NCBI GenBank assembly: GCA_035222895.1
Contig: JAVYIG010000090.1
Span: 124,001 to 188,000, forward strand
Length of the DNA: 64,000 bases
Source of the DNA: Strongylocentrotus droebachiensis
Taxonomy: Eukaryota; Echinodermata; Echinoidea; Camarodonta; Strongylocentrotidae
Direction of reading: 5' to 3'
The notes under the pieces are model-generated. The model worked only from the letters and a program-made list of their open reading frames with translations. It did no database searches and was not told the DNA's origin. The position numbers and the translations under genes are program-made. Positions 36,801-45,179 of this stretch are shown in pieces. The number at the start of each line of letters is the position of its first letter. Within the stretch, counting starts at the first letter, position 1.

Positions 36801-39469
36801 GTCGGCAAAAAAAAATTGGGGGGCGAAAAAGAGGGGTGCGGTTAATACACGGGGGCGGTTTATACAACGTTAATTACGGTAGGCAGAAATAATAAATCAT
36901 TATCAATACATACTTAGTACAATATTTATAATCTAGGACTTAATTTTCTACCTACATGTACTTGTATATTAACACAGTAAAGACATAATACTCATGACAA
37001 TATTAAGAGTTTAAATTGAAGCATTTGGGTTAGTTGTGATCATCAGAACGGTTAACATTAAATATCCAATATTTGAATGATTTGCAAGTAATTCACAGCT
37101 AAAGGTACCTTTAAAAGATAGAATGTATAAATAACTAACCTATAACTTACAAACAACTAATTTGATATATGTACACTTACTTGTTCAACTCCTTTGTTGC
37201 CACCTCCAAACTGTGATCTGAATTTCTGGACATTTGAATCAAAGCAGAATGAGATATATTAAACCGCAATTTCTTTTGTTGATTTGTTTGTCTCACCATT
37301 ATTTAGTCCCATGTAAATACTGATTGCAAATACTGATTGCACTGTTATAACATGACATTAGTCACATACTTTTTGAATGAAGGATTATTTTTCATCATAC
37401 TGTATAATGTACATACTGTATATATAAATCTTTCTCTCATTTGACATTCTTTTCTCCTGTTTCACTAATTTTTAACTCTCTTATCTCAACCCGCCCCTTC
37501 TCCCTCTCTCTCTCTCTCTCGCTCTCTCTTTCCCTCTCTTTCTCTCCCTTTTTCTCTTATCTTCCTGTTCCTCTTTCTCTTTCTCTTTCTCTTTCTCTCT
37601 CACGTTCACTCTCTTGTAGACTTCTCATATTTCAATGTTCCTCCTCTTTGCAGCCAGTCATCTTCTTCTACATGTAAATTTTCTTATTTTGTTCAAAATA
37701 TATCTTTCCTGTTCTGCTGAAGATCTGCAGGCTTCAAGAGATAAAGACCATAAAAAACATGATACATCTAACCCCACAACGTGAGTGAAATGGATCTTGA
37801 AAGAAGATGATGAAGATCCTTTTCTGCTCAATCATGCACCTGTAAAAATCTACTTCCTTCCCTACACCTTATATCATATGACTTAAACATAACAAAGATG
37901 TCTAGACTAGAAAGAATAATGAACCGCATAGATTAATGACTTGCTAAATGCATACCAGAGCTTCTGTGATGATGTCTGCCCTGTGCTCCGTAGAGAACCT
38001 CATTGTTTCTCCTTTCTTACCCCCTTTCTTGATGGTGATGTTGAATTCGTTGTTCAGTTGAGCTTTCGTGTTCGGCGCAATCCCATAGAAATCACTGTAT
38101 GCCCACTGTAAAATTAAGCGTAGAATTGAGGGGGTGAGTGAGGTGAGAACATGTAATAACTGTCACAAAGGTTAATTACATGTAGAATGATGAAGATACA
38201 TGCACATCCCAATGTTTCAGAAGTGGATGAGAATACTATTGGGAGTATCAAAATGAGTGGGACAACATAGAAAGCACTTTGGCACAAGCTCTAAAATACA
38301 ATATGGAAGTCCATTGTGAATACAGTACAAGAAGAGGATAAAATAGTGTTCTAGGAGACTGGTAAACAATTTTGGTTAAAGTTACATGTACCGTACTTCT
38401 AAACAATGCACATTATTCAAACATCATAGACTTCAAATTTTAGATTAAATTGCCTTCTGAATTCCTTGTCCTTTGTCATCATTCTTATCAAGAATACCTT
38501 CAAGTTCCGTATTTAATTTCTCCATGCACTTGCTTCAACTTAACGAACATACCTCGACAGTTGTGTCTATCCAGCAATGTTAACAGTCTCTAGGATTAAG
38601 ATGGAAAGGAAAAAGACAACAGGAAGGAAGAGAGTGAGAAATAGAAGTAGAAATGAGTGGAAGAGGAAATTTGAAGATAACATACCTGATTGGTGACCTC
38701 CATGGTGCTTGGATTGTATGTTGTGACCCCATGGGATCCAACTGAAAATACCCTCTTGTATCTGAAAACATGAAAATAGATATATATTTTTAAAATGCAT
38801 CTTTCTCTAGATTAGTGACAACTGTGAAGAGAAGGCAGCTACAGTGGCTTGGGCATGTAACTTGATGGAAGAATAGCTTGGCAAACACCATACCGCTAGG
38901 AGGAACTGATGGGAGAAGAAAGAGGGGCGGACCAACTAGGACATGTCTGATAACATCAAGCAGTGGACGGCAATGTCATTCGAGCAGTTAACTAAAACAG
39001 CTGTAGACGGGAAGCACTTATGGAGAAACCCCGTTTCTCAAGGTTTATTTCAATGTCGCCCAAACGACCTCCAAGCTATGGGACATAGACAGATAGATAA
39101 ATAGATAGATAGCTAAGTGAAAAATAAACCAACGAAATGAGTTTTAACACGGTCAACAACAAGACTATAAAAACTTAACCAAATTAGAATGAGTACAACA
39201 CAGTGATGGAAATGATGCAAGTGTATCACAAACATAATTTGTGTTTTATAATCATCTTCCTTGTTTGATGTAAGGTGTTAGGCCATGGCAATATATCCAG
39301 GGGCAAGAGCATCGTGAAAGGACTGGAAAAAGAGTGAAGGTGAAAAATAACCTACAAGGGAGTGGTAATAAAATCAAAAAGAGCCGAGGCATCAATTTAC
39401 TTACTTTCCTCTCCATGAGTGCTTTGTAGTGTAGTAGCTGGCCACATCTTTATTTTCCCTCATAGCCAT
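1..39469 (-). CDS. DNAJC13: DNAJC13 / RME-8 endosomal J-domain protein (44 coding exons, C-terminus off the left edge)
   Basis: RME-8 is an endosomal co-chaperone that recruits Hsc70 through its J domain and works with SNX1/WASH/retromer on early endosomes (family knowledge). Exons in transcript order: 39469-39405, 38761-38686, 38105-37956, 37225-37181, 36368-36168, 35965-35823, 34936-34777, 33971-33880, 32578-32412, 31901-31822, 31546-31480, 30629-30524, 29625-29526, 29104-28997, 28488-28333, 27960-27904, 27404-27207, 26405-26196, 23387-23317, 22963-22918, 22430-22216, 21367-21208, 20708-20439, 19049-18847, 18233-18149, 16766-16612, 16145-16100, 15597-15443, 14417-14216, 11772-11657, 11181-11103, 10405-10270, 9264-9080, 8482-8408, 7989-7873, 6992-6813, 6368-6201, 4997-4884, 3753-3637, 3065-2790, 2144-2045, 1581-1507, 763-563, 18-1. 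All use GT-AG. They encode about 1,915 residues of a ~2,240-residue family protein, collinear with vertebrate DNAJC13 and without frame breaks. Oddity: the 16612/16145 junction gives Trp where the family has Arg. Confidence 0.96.
385..573 (+). repeat. Duplicated donor region next to DNAJC13 exon 563-763
   Basis: TTTGAACCCAGCCCTACTCA plus CTCTCAAACAT at 391-423 is repeated at 541-573, where it overlaps the exon's 5' splice site. The repeat gives the intron a second donor-like site about 150 bp downstream. Confidence 0.75.
481..535 (+). repeat. Copy of a dispersed repeat also found at 54.7 kb
   Basis: GAAACCAATAGTCCAATGGC then TTCTATTGGTAAATCAATAA and TGATAAATCAAA match 54,704-54,765 with one or two differences. 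Confidence 0.85.
778..1070 (+). repeat. tRNA-derived SINE
   Basis: A degenerate A box (TGTCGTAGTTGAGTGG) is followed by a B box GGTTCGATCCC at 834-844, then a non-tRNA body (CCTTTGGCAAGGCATTAAT, GTAAATGGGTACCTGGCAGG) and an (ATT)n tail. Confidence 0.75.
3452..3570 (+). repeat. SINE fragment
   Basis: CCTTTGGTAAGGCATTGATCC and CATCTGGTTGCTTACTAACA match parts of the SINE bodies elsewhere in the window. The tRNA-like head is missing. Confidence 0.5.
3796..4190 (+). mobile_element. TTAA-flanked MITE, family R copy 1
   Basis: TTTAAAGAGAAGGTTGAGTT on the left and its inverted partner AACTCAACTTCATCTTTAAA on the right. The inside shares AATTTCTTATCATTGTGATG and GCTAGATGATCAACC with copies at 19.75 and 25.6 kb. 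Confidence 0.75.
5239..5314. repeat. Exact 38-bp tandem duplication
   Basis: Two direct copies of CATTAATCAAGTCCATTCGT followed by TTACATGCAGTTATCCAA. Confidence 0.85.
6505..6640. repeat. (ATC)n/(GTC)n trinucleotide tract
   Basis: Imperfect ATC, GTC and TTC triplets. Low complexity; the open frames across it are not genes. Confidence 0.85.
7160..7295 (+). repeat. SINE fragment
   Basis: GTCCTTTGGTAGGCATTAGT and AATGGTCCCCAATATGTTAG-like sequence with GGTAGCTCAGC; a diverged SINE body. Confidence 0.45.
7350..7862 (+). mobile_element. Family R fragment split by a GTTTCACAAAG MITE
   Basis: Flanks (GTGTGCAGTGCC..., and ATTATCAACCTCTCCCAAAT with TTCTTTCACGATTTAATTGC) are diverged family R sequence. 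Positions about 7469-7749 are an inserted element of another family. Confidence 0.55.
7469..7749. mobile_element. GTTTCACAAAG-family MITE, copy a
   Basis: Inverted ends: CAGAGGAGCGTTTCACAAAG, then GACTAAGATCGACTTTAAGT, against the matching reverse complement ending GAAACACTCCCCTG. Central GGCAGGCCGTTCATGCC and its inverse GGCATGAATGGCCTGCC extend the fold. Confidence 0.7.
8633..9012. repeat. CT-rich microsatellite block
   Basis: (CT)n, (CTCC)n and a poly-C run at about 8,970-8,990, ending just downstream of the donor of exon 9080-9264. Confidence 0.85.
10408..10440. repeat. (GA)n tract at an acceptor
   Basis: On the transcript strand this is (CU)n running straight into the UAG acceptor of exon 10270-10405, so the microsatellite is the polypyrimidine tract. 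Confidence 0.9.
11066..11093. repeat. (CT)n tract at a donor
   Basis: On the transcript strand this is (AG)n starting about 9 nt after the GTAAG donor of exon 11103-11181, complementary to the tract at 10408-10440. Confidence 0.9.
11779..12658 (+). mobile_element. TTAA-flanked MITE, family F copy 1 (interrupted)
   Basis: TTAA plus AGGCATCGTTAAACAATG on the left, and CCCATTCCC plus TTTAA on the right; the two ends are short inverted repeats with TTAA, as in piggyBac-like elements. It lies 6 bp from the acceptor of the 11657-11772 exon. It is interrupted by the TA MITE at 11940-12435. Confidence 0.7.
11940..12435. mobile_element. TA-flanked MITE carrying a reverse-transcriptase fragment, nested in a TTAA MITE
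   Basis: Begins CCGTAAATAACGTTGTATAA and ends TTATATACGG, flanked by TA. It interrupts a TTAA MITE whose uninterrupted relatives at 16911 and 19067 show the empty site. The interior, read on the minus strand, carries the same fragment of a non-LTR reverse transcriptase as the copy at 36.5 kb. Confidence 0.75.
13134..14012. mobile_element. Full-length palindromic MITE (879 bp), Tc1/mariner-like, TA target duplication
   Basis: Begins CAGTGCGTCCCAGAAAAAAC and ends with the reverse complement. It is flanked by TA on both sides (13132-13133 and 14013-14014). The two arms, about 430 bp each, are reverse complements with few mismatches around a ~20-bp centre near 13,562-13,582. It lies in a DNAJC13 intron. 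Confidence 0.88.
14926..15442 (-). repeat. Three truncated tandem copies of a DNAJC13 exon 3' half
   Basis: The last ~100 bp of exon 15443-15597 plus ~75 bp of following intron recur downstream in the transcript, with the motif CTCCAGATGGCCTCTGG at about 14932, 15100, 15277 and, in the exon itself, 15455. Copies at 15.1 and 15.27 kb keep a GTAAG donor; the 14.93 copy has decayed. None has the exon's acceptor. Confidence 0.9.
16394..16478. repeat. ~16-bp tandem repeat (AATGAGGTCAAACC)
   Basis: Five to six imperfect units of AATGAGGTCAAACC / AATAAGGTCAAACC in a DNAJC13 intron. Confidence 0.8.
16911..17305 (+). mobile_element. TTAA-flanked MITE, family F copy 2 (complete, 395 bp)
   Basis: TTAAAGGGATCGTTTAACTG on the left, ACCGGATCCCTTTAA on the right. 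Internal sequence (CCCTACGTGTTATCAG, GTGCCTCAAAAAAGTAA, CAGACAGGCGATCGGC) matches copies 1 and 3. Confidence 0.75.
17693..17974. mobile_element. GTTTCACAAAG-family MITE, copy b
   Basis: CAGGGGGGTGTTTCACAAAG on the left, CTTTGTGAAACACCCCC running to CTG on the right, with the same GGCAGGCCATTCATGCC core. Confidence 0.72.
18495..18800 (+). pseudogene. 3' end of an L2/CR1-like LINE (fragment)
   Basis: The + strand encodes [19 protein letters not shown], the typical C-terminus of L2/CR1 open reading frames. It is followed, after the small TIR insertion, by GGCGCCATATAAATGCTGTG and an (ATC)n tail. Confidence 0.65.
18574..18714. mobile_element. Small TIR element (CAAGGATGCCAGTT) inside a LINE tail
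   Basis: CAAGGATGCCAGTT and AACTGGCATCCTTG bound ~140 bp and interrupt a non-LTR retrotransposon 3' end. Confidence 0.6.
19067..19458 (+). mobile_element. TTAA-flanked MITE, family F copy 3
   Basis: Same family, left end TAAAGGCATCGTTTAAC (first T lost) and right end CCGAATCCCTTTAA. Its left end is 17 bp upstream, in transcript sense, of the acceptor of the 18847-19049 exon. Confidence 0.72.
19751..20152 (+). mobile_element. TTAA-flanked MITE, family R copy 2
   Basis: Left end TTAAAGGTAAAGACCAGT, right end ACTGGTCTTTATCTTTAA. The interior matches family R copy 1. Confidence 0.7.
21590..22205. repeat. (ATC)n/(ACC)n trinucleotide block
   Basis: About 600 bp of ATC, ACC and CAC triplets directly adjoining the donor of exon 22216-22430. 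Part of it, TTGTCTTACGATTCCTTGATTG at the exon edge, has a near copy at about 22,032-22,053, so a fragment of the exon end was duplicated into the array. Confidence 0.8.
25045..25370 (-). pseudogene. Non-LTR retrotransposon ORF2 C-terminal fragment
   Basis: Minus-strand frames read [32 protein letters not shown] and, after a frameshift, [20 protein letters not shown] and [10 protein letters not shown]. This is the conserved end of Jockey/CR1-type reverse-transcriptase proteins. It is inactive: only the 3' portion remains and the frame is broken. Confidence 0.8.
25596..25981 (-). mobile_element. TTAA-flanked MITE, family R copy 3 (reverse orientation)
   Basis: Left end TTAAAGATAAAGTTCAGTTC, right end GAACTCAACCTTCTCTTTAA. 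The whole 386 bp is the reverse complement of copy 1 with substitutions. Confidence 0.75.
30089..30466. mobile_element. TIR element AGGGTGCGTTCAAGCG...GCTTGAATGCACCCT (~378 bp)
   Basis: Short inverted ends, AT-rich interior, no coding. It lies in a DNAJC13 intron. Confidence 0.6.
30919..31135. mobile_element. GTTTCACAAAG-family MITE, copy c (left end missing)
   Basis: Starts within the arm at GGCTTTAAGTTGGACTTAAC and ends GACTTTGTGAAACACCACC. Confidence 0.6.
32857..33704. mobile_element. TIR element with CTTGCCCGACGGGCAAG-type ends and promoter-like cargo
   Basis: Ends CAGGGTGCTACAAG and CGCGCCCTG are inverted. Both ends are followed inward by repeated CACTTGCCC/GGGCAAGTG motifs. Flanks share ATAAAC, so a duplication of 6-7 bp is possible. 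The interior 33,240-33,545 is unlike its surroundings: GC-rich with TGACGTCA and CCAAT. Confidence 0.6.
33240..33544 (+). promoter_or_regulatory. Promoter/first-exon-like cargo inside the 32.9-33.7 kb element
   Basis: A CRE palindrome TGACGTCA (33255-33262), an inverted-repeat-free CCAAT (33280-33284), a CpG-rich stretch and a donor-like GACGACGG|GTAAGA at 33544 occur in this order on the + strand. This looks like a captured promoter plus 5' exon. No protein is assignable. Confidence 0.35.
34464..34755. mobile_element. GTTTCACAAAG-family MITE, copy d (diverged)
   Basis: GGGGGTGTTTCACAAAGATC on the left, GGTGAAACACCCCCT on the right. The core differs from copies a-c. Confidence 0.6.
36030..36118 (+). 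repeat. SINE tail with (ATT)n
   Basis: TGGTTGCTTACTAACAAGCA then GATAGCGCCATAGAAATGCC and (TTA)n, the 3' end of the same SINE family. Confidence 0.55.
36479..36879. mobile_element. TA-flanked MITE carrying a LINE reverse-transcriptase fragment (401 bp)
   Basis: Begins CCGTAATTAATGGTGTATTA and ends AACGTTAATTACGG, flanked by TA (36477-36478, 36880-36881). The inner + strand encodes [14 protein letters not shown], then after a one-base shift [13 protein letters not shown], a hallmark of non-LTR reverse transcriptases. Copy orientation is opposite to that at 11940. Confidence 0.78.
37498..37605. repeat. CT-rich microsatellite
   Basis: (CT)n and (TTCTCT)n in a DNAJC13 intron. Confidence 0.8.
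38820..39090 (+). pseudogene. LINE ORF2 C-terminal fragment ([10 protein letters not shown] type)
   Basis: Plus-strand frames give [10 protein letters not shown] and, in shifted frames, [13 protein letters not shown] and [21 protein letters not shown]. This is the end of a non-LTR reverse-transcriptase polyprotein, followed by a (GATA)n-like tail. It is decayed. Confidence 0.6.
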
Positions 39470-39493
39470 CTTGATGGTTCAAATATAGCTTTG
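39405..39493 (-). other. DNAJC13: DNAJC13 start-codon exon (5' UTR tail plus first 22 codons)
   Basis: The acceptor after TTTTTAG places the exon start at 39493, and the first ATG is at 39469-39467 in an AAGATGG context. The encoded start reads [13 protein letters not shown], then TTKHSWRGK across the next junction, matching the family N-terminus. The residues I recall as the PI(3)P-binding set of the N-terminal PH-like region (Lys, Trp, Tyr and Arg within KHSWRGKYKR) are present at 16, 19, 23 and 25. Because this exon has its own 3' splice site 24 nt upstream of the ATG, at least one non-coding 5' exon must lie upstream. Confidence 0.88.
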
Positions 39494-40774
39494 CTAAAAA
39501 ACAGGGAAGTCCAAGCAAGAAAAGAAAAAATCAAGATTAAAATCATATCAACTATGACATCAGTGTACATTCTTAAAACTGCATGTACATACACATTACT
39601 ACATGTGTGTAAATATGGTAAACAAATGATAATATAAGTGTCTTTTTCATATAGACCTAATGCATGTTTTTCTTGTGTTTTTTTGTTATTCAAAAATGTT
39701 TAAGCATCTGATTACCCAAATTGCATGCAATTGTTTAATAATAAATACTTCAATCTATGCAAAATCAGTATCTAAGAAATGTTAAAAATATTATCATTAT
39801 ATTATAGTTTCGTACGTATCTGTCAATCTAGTAGTAAACCTAGACTCTAGTAGTAGTAGCTAACAACAACAAAAAGGAAATAAAAGGACAATGTCGAAAC
39901 TCAATCACAATATGTTTAATATGGCAAGATAAATAAGAAGAGATGAAGATATTAATTAAATCATCATTTCTTTTGAACGTCGTGGCCCAACTTGATCAGT
40001 ATCAACATTACATACATGTATAAGCGTAGATTTAGAGATTCCAAGACAATTAATAGACCTAAAGTGAAGCCCAAGTCTCAAGACCAGCCCAGGAGCTTCA
40101 CCTTCAATTCCAACAGAAAAAAGGCAAAATACAATTAGCCTACAGCTCAACATCAGTCAGGACTTATCAATATCACTCAGACCAAGTTCACATGTTCAAT
40201 TCGAATGACAATATCAACTCTATGTTATGATTCAAAGCAACCATTCCATTGCAAAGTTTCACAGAATTATAGACACAGACGCACGCCGAGACGGAGTCAC
40301 ATAATTTAAACTGCACAAGATCATCGACTCATGACTGTAGTGTAACGAGTCGAGGGGAACGAACGAACCCAACTACGAGAAGGAAGAAACACGAAATTGA
40401 ACTGGAAGCCCGACTACTGAGAACACAGCATTCTTCCAGAATCTTGGGTAAAAATAAAGGCATTAGCCATTACTTTAGCCTGATTAGGGCAGTCACAGCT
40501 CACACATGCACAGTGTACTGCACTAGTCTAGATCTATAGCCTACTCACTCTCCACAAGTCACTCCCGCTTCCGTACACAACACAACTCATAAGATTGCCA
40601 AAATAATAAATGGGATAGCGGACCGTAATTACTGCTTTTTATATAATCGATCAAAATAGTACAGTAGTGAACCATTAACCCTCAAACTTCGTACAAATAC
40701 AATTTTACCTCATATAATATCAAACTTTAGATGACAGTAAAACACATTTTTAAGAGTGTATTTTCTGTGAAACT
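39494..40774 (-). other. DNAJC13 5' intron segment left of the MULE
   Basis: About 1.3 kb of AT-rich sequence lies between the start-codon exon and the transposon. I see no conserved coding potential on either strand and no clear repeat. At its right edge the minus strand reads TAGTGGTAAAG, a strong donor-like sequence that would have ended exon 1 before the transposon arrived. Confidence 0.5.
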
Positions 40775-40783
40775 TTACCACTA
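40775..40783. repeat. Left target-site duplication of the MULE
   Basis: TTACCACTA directly abuts the left TIR. The identical 9-mer abuts the right TIR. The host side continues leftward as the complement of GTAAAGTTTCAC. Confidence 0.9.
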
Positions 40784-41406
40784 ACGATTTACTACGGACA
40801 GACGGCGATCCATTCCTGATATCGTCCTGATTGGTCCGTTAAGGATGGCCCTTGTACGTGGTGCGAGTGGAGCCCTATCTCAGTTCGCAACTGAGGGAAT
40901 TCAACTAAATAAATTCACTGTAATCAGTGAATATTTAGCAAGAAAGAACAGGCTCTTTAAGAATAAGTACACTAGAAAAAAAGATTATACGATGTGAATG
41001 GTTTAAAGCGAAATTGCAAACCCAAAATCACAAATAAAGATCGTCAATTTGGTGAGACTTATAAATAGTTCGAATCGAATACGAACGTGTATCTGTACAC
41101 TGTACACGTACACTGCACTGTGTATGTATGCAGCTATAGACGCACCAGCCAGTCGTTTTGTGTAAATTAGGATTTAAAAAAGTTTAAAGATACGATATAC
41201 ACAAGATAGCCAACACAGTGGGGTATGTGGTGGATAAATCCACCATCTATCAAGAAACTTTCTACTTCAATGCAACTACTATTGATAATGATAATCAATG
41301 GATAAACAGACCACATATGAAAATCAAAGACCACATATGAAAATCAAAGAGCACATCAAAATCATTCATTCAGCAAATATACATCTAGTATATCTTTATT
41401 GCACAA
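40784..41406 (+). repeat. Left terminal inverted repeat of the MULE
   Basis: About 620 bp that reappear inverted at the right end with few substitutions. Differences include an extra tandem copy of a ~20-bp segment (CACATATGAAAATCAAAG) at about 41,311-41,349 that is single on the right. The inner edge merges into the 39-bp array at GCAACATGCC-like units. Confidence 0.9.
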
Positions 41407-44139
41407 CATGCCAGTTCATATGTCTATTATATACATTGTAAATGGCAACATGCCGGTCAATATGTCTTTATATAGAGTACATTGAAAATGGCAACATGCC
41501 GGTTGATATGTCTTTATACATAGTAAACTGAAAATGGCAACGTGCCGGTTGATATGTCGTTATACATAGTTAATTGAAAATGGCAACATGCCGGTTGATA
41601 TTTCTTTATACAATGAAAAATGGCAACATGCAGGTTGATATTTCTTTATACATTGAAAATGGCAACATGCCAGTTCATATGTCTTTATACATTGAAAAAT
41701 GGCAACATGCTGATTCATATGTCTTTATACATTGAAAATGGCAACGTGCCGGTTGATATGTCTTTATACATTGAAAATGGCAACGTGCCGGTTGATATGT
41801 CTTTATACATTGAAAATGGCAACGTGCCGGTTGATATTTCTTTATACATTGAAAATGGCAACGTGCCGGTTGATATTTCTTTATACATTGAAAATGGCAA
41901 CGTGCCGGTTGATATGTCTTTATACATTGAAAATGGCAACATGCAGGTTGATATGTCTTTATACATTGAAAATGGCAACATGCAGGTTGATATTTCTTTA
42001 TACATTGAAAATGGCAACATGCTGGTTCATATGTCTTTATACATTGAAAATGGCAACGTGCCGGTTGATATGTCTTTATACAATGAAAAATGGCAACATG
42101 CAGGTTGATATTTCTTTATACATTGAAAATGGCAACATGCCAGTTCATATGTCTTTATACATTGAAAAATGGCAACATGCTGATTCATATGTCTTTATAC
42201 ATTGAAAATGGCAACGTGCCGGTTGATATGTCTTTATACATTGAAAATGGCAACGTGCCGGTTGATATTTCTTTATACATTGAAAATGGCAACATGCCGG
42301 TTGATATGTCTTTATACAATGAAAAATGGCAACATGCAGGTTGATATTTCTTTATACATTGAAAATGGCAACATGCCAGTTCATATGTCTTTATACATTG
42401 AAAAATGGCAACATGCTGATTCATATGTCTTTATACATTGAAAAATGGCAACGTGCCGGTTGATATTTCTTTAAACATTGAAAATGGCAACGTGCCGGTT
42501 GATATGTCTTTATACATTGAAAATGGCAACGTGCCGGTTGATATGTCTTTATACATTGAAAATGGCAACATGCAGGTTGATATTTCTTTATACATTGAAA
42601 ATGGCAACGTGCCGGTTGATATGTCTTTATACATTGAAAATGGCAACGTGCCGGTTGATATGTCTTTATACATTGAAAAATGGCAACATGCTGATTCATA
42701 TGTCTTTATACATTGAAAAATGGCAACATGCCGGTTGATATGTCTTTATACATTGAAAAATGGCAACATGCCGGTTGATATGTCTTTATACATTGAAAAT
42801 GGCAACGTGCCGGTTGATATGTCTTTATACATTGAAAATGGCAACATGCAGGTTGATATGTCTTTATACATTGAAAATGGCAACATGCAGGTTGATATTT
42901 CTTTATACATTGAAAATGGCAACATGCTGGTTCATATGTCTTTATACATTGAAAATGGCAACGTGCCGGTTGATATGTCTTTATACATTGAAAATGGCAA
43001 CGTGCCGGTTGATATGTCTTTATACATTGAAAATGGCAACGTGCCGGTTGATATTTCTTTATACATTGAAAATGGCAACATGCCGGTTGATATGTCTTTA
43101 TACAATGAAAAATGGCAACATGCAGGTTGATATTTCTTTATACATTGAAAATGGCAACATGCCAGTTCATATGTCTTTATACATTGAAAAATGGCAACAT
43201 GCTGATTCATATGTCTTTATACATTGAAAAATGGCAACGTGCCGGTTGATATGTCTTTATACATTGAAAATGGCAACATGCCGGTTGATATGTCTTTATA
43301 CATTGAAAATGGCAACATGCTGGTTCATATGTCTCTATACATTGAAAATGGCAACGTGCCAGTTGATATTTCTTTATACATTGAAAATGGCAACGTGCCG
43401 GTTGATATGTCTTTATACATTGAAAATGGCAACATGCAGGTTGATATGTCTTTATACATTGAAAATGGCAACATGCAGGTTGATATTTCTTTATACATTG
43501 AAAATGGCAACATGCTGGTTCATATGTCTTTATACATTGAAAATGGCAACGTGCCGGTTGATATGTCTTTATACATTGAAAATGGCAACGTGCTGGTTGA
43601 TATGTCTTTATACATTGAAAATGGCAACGTGCCGGTTGATATTTCTTTATACATTGAAAATGGCAACGTGCCGGTTGATATGTCTTTATACATTGAAAAT
43701 GGCAACGTGCCGGTTGATATGTCTTTATACATTGAAAATGGCAACGTGCCGGTTGATATTTCTTTATACATTGAAAATGGCAACATGCCGGTTGATATGT
43801 CTTTATACAATGAAAAATGGCAACATGCAGGTTGATATTTCTTTATACATTGAAAATGGCAACATGCCAGTTCATATGTCTTTATACATTGAAAAATGGC
43901 AACATGCTGATTCATATGTCTTTATACATTGAAAAATGGCAACGTGCCGGTTGATATGTCTTTATACATTGAAAATGGCAACATGCCGGTTGATATGTCT
44001 TTATACATTGAAAATGGCAACATGCTGGTTCATATGTCTCTATACATTGAAAATGGCAACGTGCCAGTTGATATTTCTTTATACATTGAAAATGGCAACG
44101 TGCCGGTTGATATGTCTTTATACATTGAAAATGGCAACA
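41407..44139 (+). repeat. Left 39-bp minisatellite array (about 70 units, higher-order structure)
   Basis: The unit contains ACATTGAAAATGGCAACG followed by TGCCGGTTGATATGTCTTTAT. Variants alternate GTGCCGG, ATGCCGG, ATGCAGG, ATGCTGG, ATGCCAG and ATGCTGATTC, and TTGATATG or TTGATATT. Higher-order blocks recur: the marker unit starting TACAATGAAAAATGGC occurs near 41609, 42079, 42315, 43101 and 43806, spaced by near multiples of 39. Because 39 is divisible by 3, the array is open in several frames; I do not consider these frames coding. Confidence 0.95.
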
Positions 44140-44345
44140 ATTGAGTTAGGTCTTTTTGCAATATAGGCCTAGCTTACCTCGCCCCTTAATTTCTGGTTAT
44201 TCCTCCTGACTAAACTAACAACAACATTCATCATAATTCATATCATAAATATACATCATGGGATGTATGCAATTACACTTACTTTACAGCGTAGTCGTAG
44301 GCTCTACATATCTACTCGATCGTACTCTAGTCTTACTAGAGTCTT
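44140..44345. other. MULE inner left unique segment
   Basis: AT-rich sequence between the left array and the TTGTTGTTATTTTATCATGA repeats. No coding signal seen. Confidence 0.4.
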
Positions 44346-44805
44346 ACTCTGATCTTGTTGTTGTTAAATTTTTATTCTATCATCATTAGGTGTTGTTTTT
44401 ATTTTATCATGAATAGGTGTTGTTGTTATTTTATCATGAATACATGTGTTGTTGTTATTTTATCATGAAAAGGTGTTGTTGTTATTTTATCATGAAAAGG
44501 TGTTGTTGTTATTTATCATGAATAGTCTAGGTGATATTTAATCATTATCGTGAACGTTGTTGTTAATTATTTATAATTTATAATAGTCTAGGTTAAGGTT
44601 GTTATTTGATTATAGATCTTTGTCATGAATAGATGTTGTTATTTCATCATGAATAGTGTTGTTGTTATTTGATCATGAATAGATGTTGTTATTTCATCAT
44701 GAATAGATGTTGTTGTTATTTGATCATGAATAGCTCTTTATGATGAATAGATGTTGTTATTTTATCATGAATAGACTTTATCATGAATAGGTGTTGTTGT
44801 TTTAC
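44346..44805 (+). repeat. Short tandem repeats (GTTGTTATTTTATCATGAAT type) upstream of the transposase gene
   Basis: At least ten imperfect units built on TGTTGTTATTTNATCATGAA with a TAGGTG or TAGATG spacer. They lie upstream of the transposase TATA box. Whether they bind the transposase or act as a regulatory array cannot be told from sequence. Confidence 0.8.
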
Positions 44806-44947
44806 GCCGCTTTGAGCTTTGGTCTCCATTCAAGATGTAACGGGATTAGTGGTACAGAAAGTCAATAACTGGGGGCGGCAAAGGGGGCGTGTTTTGGCGC
44901 GCTTGACGGCCTTTGTTATGCGACTGACCGTCCGGACAAATTGCTTG

Positions 44948-44955
44948 TATATATA
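44948..44955 (+). promoter_or_regulatory. TATA box of the transposase gene
   Basis: TATATATA lies 225 bp upstream of the chosen ATG. Between the expected transcription start (~44,978) and 45180 I find no other ATG, so the chosen start would be the first AUG of the message. Confidence 0.65.
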
Positions 44956-45179
44956 GTGTTGAGTCACTAAAAGAAGCCATATACAACGTTTGTGGAAGCT
45001 GTACTTCAACTGCTGCTCTGCTATCTACGACTTCGAAATACTCAACTCGGATATTGCGTGTTTTCTTTTGGTGTCTACTGTGTTAGGAACTGTGTTAATT
45101 GCCCGTTGGACTTGGACCCTAGCGACAAGAACAGATCGAGGTACCGTACCTCTACTACCGGCACTTAACCGGCCTCGGG

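Larger units (their letters stand above)
32412..38761 (-). other. DNAJC13: DNAJC13 N-terminal PH-like/RME-8 N domain exons (coding exons 2-9)
   Basis: These eight exons encode roughly residues 22-366. Recognisable family landmarks, in order, are [73 protein letters not shown], and [13 protein letters not shown]. They correspond to the large N-terminal region that anchors RME-8 to PI(3)P-rich endosomes. The 45-nt exon at 37181-37225 is a micro-exon, supported by phase and by a good polypyrimidine/AG acceptor. Confidence 0.9.

Noticed and set aside
41407..44139. Array resembling a CRISPR locus
   Set aside because: Units are contiguous and directly adjoining with no unique spacers, and the genome is eukaryotic. 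It is a minisatellite.
41620..44166. Long open frames through the 39-bp array (13-residue repeats such as ENGNVPVDMSLYI)
   Set aside because: The unit length is divisible by 3, so several frames on both strands stay open automatically. No start context, splice signal or homology supports a protein.
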